This document shows positions 17,931 to 25,392 of a stretch of 54,176 nt of DNA, one piece after another; within the stretch, counting starts at the first letter, position 1; every line of letters starts with the position of its first letter. A program made the translations under genes and the position numbers. The notes beneath the pieces are model-generated. The model saw only the letters and a program-made list of their open reading frames with translations. It had not been told where the DNA came from and did no database searches. Source of the DNA: Frankia tisae (GTDB lineage: Bacteria > Actinomycetota > Actinomycetes > Frankiales > Frankiaceae); the NCBI RefSeq assembly GCF_025403405.1, contig NZ_JANEZT010000002.1, forward strand, positions 1 to 54,176. Reading direction: 5' to 3'.

Positions 17931-19274
17931 TTAGAGGATCACCTTCGCGAGCGCGTACTGCTCGAGCCGCTGCCGCATCGGGACGGCCTCGGCGACCCGT
18001 GCCTCGGTCTGGGCGGCGAAGTACTCCAGCAGGGCGAGGTCGTGCTCGGGGCCGGCGGCCAGCACGAACCGTTCCAGCTCGGCGTCGGCCGTGGCCTGGT
18101 CGGTGGGGCGGTGGCCGAGCAGGCCGGCGGCCCGGTCGAGGTCGCGCTCGACGTTCGCCGTCCCCACGGCGACCATCGCGGCCGCCCACTGGGCCAGGGC
18201 GAGCGCCGCGCTCTGGTTGGCCTCGTCGACCGGCGTTGCCGGCACCATCCGCCGCACGGTGCCCTCGAGCACCTTGGTGATCCGGGCGGGATAGCCCGAC
18301 GGGAGGGTCACCGGCGCCGCGGGCTCGATCTTGACGCCCTCGACCTCGGCGATCGCCCACAGCATCGCCCGGCGCACCATCAGATCCCAGGTCAGGTACT
18401 CGGCCTGCAGGTCGGCGGTGCGCAGCTCGGTCAGCGGCCCGCTGAGCGCCATCACCGCGGTGAGCATGTAGGTGGCCGTGTAGAACGACAGCGCCGAGGG
18501 GTCGACGGTCGTGCCGGCCACCCGCTGGTAGTGGCGGATCATGTGCTCGATGCCGGCGCCGAGCGGCTCGGTGCCGGCCCGGGTGCGCAGCCCGGCGAGG
18601 TCGGACAGTGGGTCGCCCACATGCGACGCCTCGAAGTCGTAGACGCAGGTGATCCGGCCGTCGACGAACAGGAACTGGCCGGTGTCGCCGTGGATGAACC
18701 GGGCCCGGTTGCCGGCGGTGGGCAGCCGACGCCGCGCCCAGCGCAGCGCCCACTCGACGAGCGGTTCGGCGGCCTTCTTCGTCCGCCGGTACAGCCGCTC
18801 GTTGGCGTCGACGAACGCGAGCTGCGCGCCCTCGGGCGTGGTCGGAACCTCGATGCCGGCGGCGGCGAACTCGGCCACGTCGATGCTGTGCATCCGGGCG
18901 AGGATCTCCATGTACTGCTCGGCGATGCCGCGGCGCTGGGAGTCGTCTGCCGCCTCGGTGACGTCGCGGGTCCCGGGCACCCGGTCCATGATGATGCCGA
19001 TGGGATCGCTGCTCATGCCGTGGACGTGGGGGACCGGGACGCCGTTGTGCTCCAGGATCCGCAGGATCGCGGCCTCGCGGTCCAGCCCCGGGTAGGGTTC
19101 GGCGTCGATCTGCTTGTCCCCGCGGACGTACAGCGGGATCTGGGTTCCGTCCCGGTCGACGGTGAGGTACCAGGCCTTGCGCCAGCGCGGCTGGCGCTCG
19201 ATCGCGGTGACCCTGCCCCCGATCAGCTCCTCCACCCGGGCGACGAGGCGATCCTCCTCCGCTGTCCTGGTCAT
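17931..19274 (-). CDS. Aminoglycoside-phosphotransferase-family kinase
   Basis: 447-residue APH/choline-kinase-fold protein. Seen: the nucleotide-binding lobe (PLYVRGDKQ, EAAILRILEHNGVPVPHVHG), the Brenner motif FIHGDTGQFLF, and the metal-binding YDFEASHVGDPLSDLAGLR. This is the broad family that phosphorylates hydroxyl groups on small molecules and that often sits in lipid or acyl-CoA catabolic clusters; it is not evidence for antibiotic resistance. The C-terminal ~120 residues are a helical extension. Its ATG overlaps the stop of the upstream thioredoxin gene by 4 bases, so the two are translationally coupled. Confidence 0.82.
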   Translation of the reverse strand: MTRTAEEDRLVARVEELIGGRVTAIERQPRWRKAWYLTVDRDGTQIPLYVRGDKQIDAEPYPGLDREAAILRILEHNGVPVPHVHGMSSDPIGIIMDRVPGTRDVTEAADDSQRRGIAEQYMEILARMHSIDVAEFAAAGIEVPTTPEGAQLAFVDANERLYRRTKKAAEPLVEWALRWARRRLPTAGNRARFIHGDTGQFLFVDGRITCVYDFEASHVGDPLSDLAGLRTRAGTEPLGAGIEHMIRHYQRVAGTTVDPSALSFYTATYMLTAVMALSGPLTELRTADLQAEYLTWDLMVRRAMLWAIAEVEGVKIEPAAPVTLPSGYPARITKVLEGTVRRMVPATPVDEANQSAALALAQWAAAMVAVGTANVERDLDRAAGLLGHRPTDQATADAELERFVLAAGPEHDLALLEYFAAQTEARVAEAVPMRQRLEQYALAKVIL

Positions 19275-20344
19275 GGCTGGATCTCGGGGTAGTAGTTCTC
19301 GGCGCCGAGGGCCCGGACGTCGTCGAGCCAGCCGCTGCCGTACGCGTCGATCGTGCGCACCGATTCGGGGTCGGCGAGGTTCCAGGCCTGGCGCTTGTAC
19401 GTCCAGTTGTCGGGTTGCAGGCGGTGCGCCTCGCGCCAGTGGGCGACGGCGGCGGTGTGGTCGCCGGCGCGGTGGACGTACTCGCCGAGTTCGAAGCGGG
19501 CGGCGGCCCGACTGACGTCGGCGTCGCGCGGGCGGGCGCGTTCGAGCACCTCGTGCGGTTCGAGGGCGTACTGGCTGGCGCGGCCGTTCGCCACCCAGTC
19601 CCGGATCATCGCCGGGTACACCGCCGGGTCGATGGTCATCTTCCTGATCTCGGCGCGGACGTCGCGGTGGTCGGCGGGCAGCTCGTCGAGCGACTGCGCG
19701 GCGGTCTCGGAGCTGGCGTGCGGATCCTCGATCCACGCCGGCTCCGCCGGACGGACGATGACGCCGTCCTCGTCGATCCACAGCCCGTTCGGCACGTTGA
19801 CGACGCCGAACTTCGCGCCGAGTTCGTGCCGGGCGTCGATGAGCGCGGGATGGTTCGGCCCGGCCTTCTCGATCCACGGCCGGGCGGCGTCCGGCCCGCC
19901 GGTGTCCAGCGCGACCGTGACGACCTCGAGGCCCCGCGGGTGCAGCTGTTCGCGCAGCGCGCTCCACAGCCGCAGGTCCTCCCGGCAGCCGCACCAGGAG
20001 GCCCAGGCCACGAGCACGACCTTCTGCCCGCGAAGGCTGTCCAGCCGAAACAGCGTCCCGTCCAGCCGGGGCAGTTCGAGCGGCGGCGCCTCGGCGGTGG
20101 TCAGCGCCCGGCCGGTGGCCGCGGACTCCGGGCCCAGCGCCCACACGCCGTGCGCCTCGTCCGCGACCAGGCCCATGCCGAGGCGTTCGGCGAGCCCGGC
20201 CACGTCGAGCCGACCGTCGGGACGGCGCACGGAGGTCGGTAACGGCACGCACACGTCGCCCTTGCAGGCGCCCTGCGGCTTGATCGCCCAGCCGGTGCCG
20301 GCCTGGAAGCCGGCGGGGCCCACGGTGAGATCGTCGAGGATCAC
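19271..20344 (-). CDS. Thioredoxin-fold protein, copy 1 of a pair
   Basis: 357-residue paralogue of the protein at 16768-17907, with the same order: GACKGDVCVPLP near the N-terminus, VLVAWASWCGCREDLRLW redox helix, FGVVNVPNGLWIDEDG cis-Pro segment, EAHRLQPDNWTYKRQAW at the C-terminal helical part, and a shared ENYYPEIQP-type end. GTG 20344 overlaps the stop of the NTF2-like gene (GTGA) and its own stop overlaps the phosphotransferase start (ATGA). The thioredoxin motif is CGC in both copies. Function is probably redox or peroxide-related within the P450 cluster; this is inference. Confidence 0.8.
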   Translation of the reverse strand: MILDDLTVGPAGFQAGTGWAIKPQGACKGDVCVPLPTSVRRPDGRLDVAGLAERLGMGLVADEAHGVWALGPESAATGRALTTAEAPPLELPRLDGTLFRLDSLRGQKVVLVAWASWCGCREDLRLWSALREQLHPRGLEVVTVALDTGGPDAARPWIEKAGPNHPALIDARHELGAKFGVVNVPNGLWIDEDGVIVRPAEPAWIEDPHASSETAAQSLDELPADHRDVRAEIRKMTIDPAVYPAMIRDWVANGRASQYALEPHEVLERARPRDADVSRAAARFELGEYVHRAGDHTAAVAHWREAHRLQPDNWTYKRQAWNLADPESVRTIDAYGSGWLDDVRALGAENYYPEIQP

Positions 20345-20784
20345 GCCGTCTCCAGACCCATCAGGCCGAGCATGGTCCCGGGGTCGACGCCCATCCGGTG
20401 CGACAGTGACAGGGCGTCCCAGTACTCGCGCCACGCGACGATGCGGCCGTCGTCGTTGACCTCGAAGATGGCGAGCAGGGGGTTCGACACCCGCGTGCCG
20501 TCATGCAGCATCGTCACGTGGTCAATCCGTTCGGTGACGACGTGCCGGTCGTCGCTGACCACGGTGAGGATCTCGCAGACGCAGTCGGAGTAGTCGCCGG
20601 CCTGCCGGGCGAGCTCGGTGGCGATGAGCTCCCGGCCGCGCAGCGCCTCCCGGCCGGGCACGCTCATCTGGTACGTCGCGTCCTCGGTGAACTGGGCCAA
20701 CAACCGGTCCATGTTGCCGATGAAGTCGCCCTCGTCGAACAGGCGCAACAGTTCGCGGACGGGTGCTTCCTGCCGTGTGCCCAT
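20341..20784 (-). CDS. SnoaL/NTF2-like protein
   Basis: 147-residue NTF2-like cone-fold protein: LLRLFDEGDFIGNMDRLLAQFTEDATYQMSVPG and the C-terminal FEVNDDGRIVAWREYWD are typical of the SnoaL / limonene-epoxide-hydrolase-like superfamily. Members act as cyclases, isomerases or epoxide hydrolases on hydrophobic ring compounds, or are non-catalytic. It sits between a P450 and redox proteins, consistent with terpenoid or steroid-like substrate modification. Stop overlaps the next gene's GTG. Confidence 0.78.
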   Translation of the reverse strand: MGTRQEAPVRELLRLFDEGDFIGNMDRLLAQFTEDATYQMSVPGREALRGRELIATELARQAGDYSDCVCEILTVVSDDRHVVTERIDHVTMLHDGTRVSNPLLAIFEVNDDGRIVAWREYWDALSLSHRMGVDPGTMLGLMGLETA

Positions 20785-20967
20785 GGCGGGGAGCCCTCCT
20801 CGGGGTCGGGTCGGCCCGCTGGGTCGGCTCCTGCAGGGCCCTCGCGCGAGGTGGCCGGCGAGGTGTCCGGAGGCAGCGGGATCCGCCGGGCGGGCCCGGG
20901 CGAACCTTAACCACTGCCCCCGACGAACCGCAAGGATCAGGTTGATAAATGAACTCGTCGAGCTATC

Positions 20968-22194
20968 TCAGGACGCTTGCTCCGCCGATCCGGCGGACGC
21001 CGCCGACGGGGGGAAGACCAGCGGCAGGGCGTCCAGCCCGAGCGTGCCGCGCGGCCACTTCACCTGCGGCGACGCGCCAGGGGCGAGATCGTAGTCGGGG
21101 ATCAGCCGGTGCCACTCCTCGAGCACCAGGCGCATCTCCAGCCGCGCCAGATGCGAGCCCAGGCAGCGGTGCACCCCGGCGCCGAAGCTCAGGTGCGGGC
21201 TGTCGCCGCGGTGGAAGTTCACCGCGTAGGGGTCGGGATGGCGGACCTCGTCCCGGTTGGCGGCGGCGAGGTTGGTGGTGACCCGGGTGCCCGCGGGCAG
21301 CGTCCGCCCGTCCAGCACCGTCTGCTCGGTGGTCACCCGCGGCACGAACGGTGCCGGCGGGTCGAGACGCAGGAGCTCCTCGATCGCGGCCGGGATGAGC
21401 GCGGGATCGTCGACGATCTCGCGGCGTCGGTCCGGGTTGCGGATCAACCGGTCCATGCCGAACCCGAGCGCGTCGACCACGGTGTCCAGACCCGCCAGGA
21501 CGAACAGGAAGCACAGGCCGATGGCCTCCTCGTCGGTCAGGGCCTCGTCGCCCTCCAGGCAGAGAAGCTGGCTAAGGACGTCGTCGCCCGGGACCCCGCG
21601 GCGCGCTGGGACCAGGTCGGCCAGGTAGCTGAACAGCCCCACCGCCGTGGTCATGGCGGCCTCGGTCGCGGCCTCGTCCAGGGCGGTGTTGCCGGAGGGG
21701 TCGCTGAGCCCGAGGATGGCGTCCTTCCATTCGATGAACTGGTCGCGCATCTCCAGCGGCAACCCGAACAGGGTGAGGAACACCTGGACCGGGAAGATTC
21801 CCGCCACCTCTGCGACGTACTCGCAGGACCCGCGCTGCACCAACGGCTCGATGATCTCGACGATCTGCCGGCGCAGCTCGTCCTCCAGCGGTCGGATGGC
21901 CCGCGGGCTGAAGAACGGCTGGAGAATGCGCCGGTAACGGGTCTGGTCGGGCGGGTCGAACGCGATGGGCACGAGCGGCAGCGGGCTACCGAGGACGTCG
22001 AACGCCTTCTTCGACGAGAAGACCGTGGGCTGGCGTAACACGGTCTCGACGGTCTCGACGTCGGTTGCCGCGACGCCACCGTCGAGCTGCACCGTGCGGC
22101 CGTACTCGCGCATCTGGCGCCAGGCCGCGTCCCGATCCCGTGCGATCGGAAGATCGTGGATCGTGAGCTTCCCGCCGCTTTGCTCGTCGGTCAT
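20968..22194 (-). CDS. Cytochrome P450
   Basis: 408-residue soluble bacterial P450. The I-helix has AGLDTVVDAL (oxygen-activating AGxDT), the K-helix ExxR is EELLR, the haem loop is FGAGVHRCLG with the Cys ligand about residue 344. CYP102/107-like length and no membrane anchor, so it needs separate ferredoxin/reductase partners, none of which are nearby. ATG 22194 has GAGGAG at 6-base spacing. It is the first gene of the minus-strand group (P450, NTF2-like, thioredoxin, kinase, thioredoxin) and faces a TetR gene across three palindromes, so TetR repression is likely. Confidence 0.92.
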   Translation of the reverse strand: MTDEQSGGKLTIHDLPIARDRDAAWRQMREYGRTVQLDGGVAATDVETVETVLRQPTVFSSKKAFDVLGSPLPLVPIAFDPPDQTRYRRILQPFFSPRAIRPLEDELRRQIVEIIEPLVQRGSCEYVAEVAGIFPVQVFLTLFGLPLEMRDQFIEWKDAILGLSDPSGNTALDEAATEAAMTTAVGLFSYLADLVPARRGVPGDDVLSQLLCLEGDEALTDEEAIGLCFLFVLAGLDTVVDALGFGMDRLIRNPDRRREIVDDPALIPAAIEELLRLDPPAPFVPRVTTEQTVLDGRTLPAGTRVTTNLAAANRDEVRHPDPYAVNFHRGDSPHLSFGAGVHRCLGSHLARLEMRLVLEEWHRLIPDYDLAPGASPQVKWPRGTLGLDALPLVFPPSAASAGSAEQAS

Positions 22195-22254
22195 CGCCGT
22201 CTCCTCGACTCGTCCACCGGCGCGCCGTGTGACCCACGACTCATCCCGGGCATG

Positions 22255-22324
22255 TGAGGCAGAATGCCTCATAACTCTTTTGTGAGTCAAGATGTCTCAT
22301 AAATTTGCGAGTCAAGGTGTCTCA
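22255..22324. promoter_or_regulatory. Three 17-bp palindromes, probable TetR operators
   Basis: Three copies of TGAGNCA-NNN-TGNCTCA occur in the P450/TetR divergent promoter: 22255-22271 (TGAGGCAGAATGCCTCA, perfect), 22283-22299 (TGAGTCAAGATGTCTCA) and 22308-22324 (CGAGTCAAGGTGTCTCA). Their starts are 28 and 25 bases apart. The last lies 15 bases before the TetR GTG. They are seen directly in the sequence; binding by the adjacent TetR is inferred from position. Confidence 0.75.
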
Positions 22325-22338
22325 TAGAATTTTGACTC

Positions 22339-22908
22339 GTGGAGACGACGGCCGAGGACGCCCGGATCGCCCGTACTCGTGCCGCGGTGCGCGAGGCCGT
22401 GCGGTCGCTGTTCGAGGAGGAGGGCCCCGCGGCGCTGACGCACCAGCGCGTGGCGCAGCGGGCCGAGGTGGGCCGGGCAACGATCTACCGGCACTGGCCG
22501 CGCCCGGTCGACCTGATCACCGAGGCGCTGATGATCACCGAGCAGCCGCTGCTGCGCGCCGGCGAGGGACCCCTGCGGGAGTGGCTCAGCCGCGAGCTGA
22601 TCCGGTCCGCGGCCGATCTCGCGCAGCCGGTCGCTCGGCAGTTTCTCACCACCGTCATCGCCACCGCCGACCAGAACTCGGCCGTGGCCGACCTCCGCGA
22701 CGATCTCCTGCGGCGCATCTCGTCGCTGCTGCGCGGTGCGATCGACCGGGCGGTCGCCGACGGCGAGACGGTTGCGGAGCGCAACAACGACGAACTGCTC
22801 GCCCAGATCCTCGGGCCGCTGATCTTCCGCGTGACGATGCAACGCGCCCCCGTCGACCGCGACTTCGCCGACCGCATCGTCGACGCCGCCCTCGGCCCCC
22901 CGTCATAA
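22339..22908 (+). CDS. TetR-family repressor
   Basis: 189-residue regulator. The N-terminal helix-turn-helix is clear: RTRAAVREAVRSLFEEEG, LTHQRVAQRAEVGRATIYRHWP, with the recognition helix at about 40-50. The C-terminal helical domain is of TetR_C type (ARQFLTTVIATADQNSAVADLRDD). It is divergent from the P450 gene and starts at GTG 22339, 15 bases after the last operator-like palindrome, so autoregulation is likely. Ligand unknown, probably the P450 substrate or product. Confidence 0.9.
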   Translation: METTAEDARIARTRAAVREAVRSLFEEEGPAALTHQRVAQRAEVGRATIYRHWPRPVDLITEALMITEQPLLRAGEGPLREWLSRELIRSAADLAQPVARQFLTTVIATADQNSAVADLRDDLLRRISSLLRGAIDRAVADGETVAERNNDELLAQILGPLIFRVTMQRAPVDRDFADRIVDAALGPPS

Positions 22909-22934
22909 CGGCGCGGCCGGCGGTTGCCGGCGGT

Positions 22935-22988
22935 TGCTGGAGGTTGATGACGGTCGCGGGCCGGGCGAACCGGGATTAACCTCCAGCA
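22935..22988 (+). terminator. Inverted repeat downstream of tetR
   Basis: Perfect 11-bp inverted repeat TGCTGGAGGTT (22935-22945) and AACCTCCAGCA (22978-22988), separated by 32 bases, just after the TetR stop. It may act in termination or be a processing/regulatory hairpin; the loop is long for a classical terminator. Confidence 0.35.
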
Positions 22989-23108
22989 TCTGCTGACCGC
23001 CAGGTGGCCAGGACTGGCGTCGACCGAGGCCGGTCGCCGCGTGGTCCTGACGGCGACGATCCGGGTAGAGATCCCCCATGCGGGTCCGTGGACGTGCGGG
23101 GAGAATCG

Positions 23109-23219
23109 ATGGCCGACACCGGCCTGGGACGGTGGGCGAAGCGGCAGCTCGACCCGCGCAACGGCTACAACGCCCGGGGCCTGATGGCTCTGATCGCCCT
23201 GCACCGGATGGACCGCTGA
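23109..23219 (+). CDS. Possible 36-residue ORF
   Basis: MADTGLGRWAKRQLDPRNGY... of 36 residues, with GGGGAG six bases before the ATG. No family recognised. It lies in a ~410-base gap (22909-23319) between TetR and the convergent enoyl-CoA hydratase gene. It could be a genuine small protein or a remnant; the rest of the gap shows nothing. Confidence 0.28.
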   Translation: MADTGLGRWAKRQLDPRNGYNARGLMALIALHRMDR

Positions 23220-23319
23220 GTCGATCCCGGCGTACGTCGATCCCGCCGAACCCGGACGGGCGGGCTCCTGCGCTGGCCGCAGCCGTTGCAGGGAACCCGC
23301 CCGCCGGGATTCGCGTGGA

Positions 23320-24108
23320 TCAGCCCTTGCCGTTGCTGGAGCGGGCCGCGAACGCGCGGGCCCGTTCGGCGACCTCGGGCGAGGAGAACGACTCGCTCTC
23401 GGTCGACAGAGCGTAGGGCAGCACCTTCAGGGCGGCGTGCTGCAGGTGCAGGTTGAGGGAGCGCTTGGTCTCCTGCAGCGCCTGGGCCGGCTGCCCGGCC
23501 AGCTTCTCCGCCAGGGCCATCGCCTCGTCCAGCAGCTTCTCGTGCGCCACGACCCGGTTGGCCAGGCCCAGCTCGACGGCGGTGGCGGCCGGGATCCGCT
23601 CGCCGGTGAACAGGTACTCCTTGGCCTTGAGCAGACTCATCATGAACGGCCAGGTCACCACGCCGCCGTCACCGGCGACGAGCCCGACGTTGACATGGGT
23701 GTCGGCCAGGTAGGCCTTCTCCGACATCAGCACGATGTCGCAGGACACCGCGATGCTGCAGCCGAGGCCGACCGCCGGGCCGTTCACCGCGGCGATCACC
23801 GGCACGTGGCAGCCGAGGATGTGGTCGACGAGCAGGCGGGCGGTGCGCATGTTGGACCGGCGGTGGTCGAGGTCCTCGACGCAGGCCAGGAAGCCCGGGA
23901 TGTCGCCGCCGGCGGAGAAGGCGCGCCCGGCGCCGGTGAGCACGACGGCGCGGACCTCGCGGTCACGCATGACCTTCACCCACACGTCGGTGAGCGCCTC
24001 GTGCAGCGCGTCGGTCATCGGGTTGAGCTTGTCGGGGTCGTTCAGCGTGATGACCCGAACGGGGCCGACAGACTCGTAGCGCAGCAGGTCGTGGGCGTCG
24101 TCTACCAC
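23320..24108 (-). CDS. Enoyl-CoA hydratase/isomerase family protein
   Basis: 262-residue crotonase-fold enzyme. The oxyanion-hole segments are seen as GAGRAFSAGGDIPGF and AAVNGPAVGLGCSIAVSCD. ADTHVNVGLVAGDGGV is at the position of the second catalytic Glu, here apparently replaced by the N-V-G-L context, so a classical hydratase with two Glu is not certain. Acts on acyl-CoA esters in beta-oxidation-type pathways. It is followed on the template by a thiolase gene on the same strand, consistent with fatty-acid or side-chain degradation. Confidence 0.85.
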   Translation of the reverse strand: MVDDAHDLLRYESVGPVRVITLNDPDKLNPMTDALHEALTDVWVKVMRDREVRAVVLTGAGRAFSAGGDIPGFLACVEDLDHRRSNMRTARLLVDHILGCHVPVIAAVNGPAVGLGCSIAVSCDIVLMSEKAYLADTHVNVGLVAGDGGVVTWPFMMSLLKAKEYLFTGERIPAATAVELGLANRVVAHEKLLDEAMALAEKLAGQPAQALQETKRSLNLHLQHAALKVLPYALSTESESFSSPEVAERARAFAARSSNGKG

Positions 24109-24172
24109 TGAGAATGTTCCACTTCGTGAGGATGGGAAGGAACGAGCCGGACTGGTTGCGGCACCCGCAGGG

Positions 24173-25321
24173 TCAGAGCAGCTCGAGGATGGTGGCGTTG
24201 GCCTGGCCGCCGCCCTCGCACATGGTCTGCAGGCCGTACCGGATGCCGTTGTCCCGCATGTGGTGGACGAGCGTGGTCATGATCCGCGCGCCCGAGCCGC
24301 CCAGGGGGTGGCCGAGCGCGATCGCGCCGCCGTTGGGGTTGACCGTCGTGGGGTCGGCGCCGAACTCGGCCAGCCACGCCAGCGGGACCGGCGCGAATGC
24401 CTCGTTGACCTCGAACGCGCCGATGTCGCCGAGGGACAGGCCGCTGCGCGCCAGCGCCTTGTGGGTGGCCGGGATGGGACCGGTGAGCATCATGACGGGG
24501 TCGGAGCCGACGACGACCGCGGTGTGCACGCGGGCGATCGGGGCGAGACCGAGCTCGGCCGCCCGCTCGCTCGTCGTCAGGAGCAGCGCGGCGGAACCGT
24601 CGGAGATCTGCGAGGCGTTGCCGGCGGTGACGACGCCGCCGTCCGGGCGGAACACGGTCTTCAGCTTGCCGAGGGACTCGAGGGTGCCGCCGCGGCGGAT
24701 GCCTTCGTCGGCGCCGAACACGCCGCCGCCCGGCAGGTCGATCGGGGCGATCTGCGCCTCGAACCGGCCGGCATCCGCGGCCGCTGCCGCCCGCTCATGG
24801 CTGGCGAGGGAGAACTCGTCGCAGTGGGCCCGCGAGAAACCCCACTTCTCGGCGATCATCTCGGCGCCGACCCCCTGGTTGGGGCGCACCCCGCCGCAGT
24901 ACTCGATGAACCTGGCCGGATGCGGCTTGGCGTCGCCGACCGCGGAACCCATCGGCACCCGGGTCATCGACTCGACGCCGCCCGCCACGACCAGGTCGTA
25001 CTGCCCGGCGATGACCCCGGCGGCGGCGAAGTGGACCGCCTGCTGCGACGAGCCGCACTGCCGGTCGACGGTCGTCCCGGGGACGTGCTCCGGCCAGCCG
25101 GCGGTGATCACCGCGGTGCGGGCCATGTCGAGGGCCTGCTCGCCGACCTGGGAGACGACGCCCCAGACGACGTCGTCGACCAGGCCGGGGTCGATCCCGC
25201 TGCGGGCGGCGAGCTCCGTCAGGACGTGCGCCGACAGGTCGCCGGGATGGACCCCGGCCAGCGCGCCGTTCCGCTTGCCCACCGGCGTCCGTACCGCTTC
25301 AACGATCACTGCGTCACGCAT
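24173..25321 (-). CDS. Acetyl-CoA acyltransferase (thiolase)
   Basis: 382-residue thiolase. The nucleophile Cys is in VDRQCGSSQQAVHFAA; the C-terminal catalytic His/Cys motifs are NPNGGAIALGHPLGGSGAR and MCEGGGQANATILE. It cleaves 3-ketoacyl-CoA with CoA; substrate range cannot be read. ATG 25321 is preceded by AAGGTGGT at 8 bases; a GTG two codons upstream is also possible. Upstream of the enoyl-CoA hydratase gene on the same strand with a 64-base gap, likely cotranscribed. Confidence 0.92.
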   Translation of the reverse strand: MRDAVIVEAVRTPVGKRNGALAGVHPGDLSAHVLTELAARSGIDPGLVDDVVWGVVSQVGEQALDMARTAVITAGWPEHVPGTTVDRQCGSSQQAVHFAAAGVIAGQYDLVVAGGVESMTRVPMGSAVGDAKPHPARFIEYCGGVRPNQGVGAEMIAEKWGFSRAHCDEFSLASHERAAAAADAGRFEAQIAPIDLPGGGVFGADEGIRRGGTLESLGKLKTVFRPDGGVVTAGNASQISDGSAALLLTTSERAAELGLAPIARVHTAVVVGSDPVMMLTGPIPATHKALARSGLSLGDIGAFEVNEAFAPVPLAWLAEFGADPTTVNPNGGAIALGHPLGGSGARIMTTLVHHMRDNGIRYGLQTMCEGGGQANATILELL

Positions 25322-25362
25322 GACCACACCACCTTGCCCAGAGTCATCGTTGTTCTCGTTAC

Positions 25363-25392
25363 CGACTTATGTCACCGATCGACTTATGTCAC
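25363..25392. repeat. Two direct 13-bp repeats
   Basis: CGACTTATGTCAC occurs at 25363-25375 and 25380-25392, a 17-base period. The copies lie in the thiolase promoter and the second runs into the last codons of the malate synthase gene. Possible operator half-sites or slippage product. Confidence 0.45.

Noticed and set aside
17931-19274. APH-family gene as an antibiotic-resistance determinant
   Set aside because: The broad kinase family is common in catabolic clusters; operon context with P450 and redox proteins does not suggest resistance.
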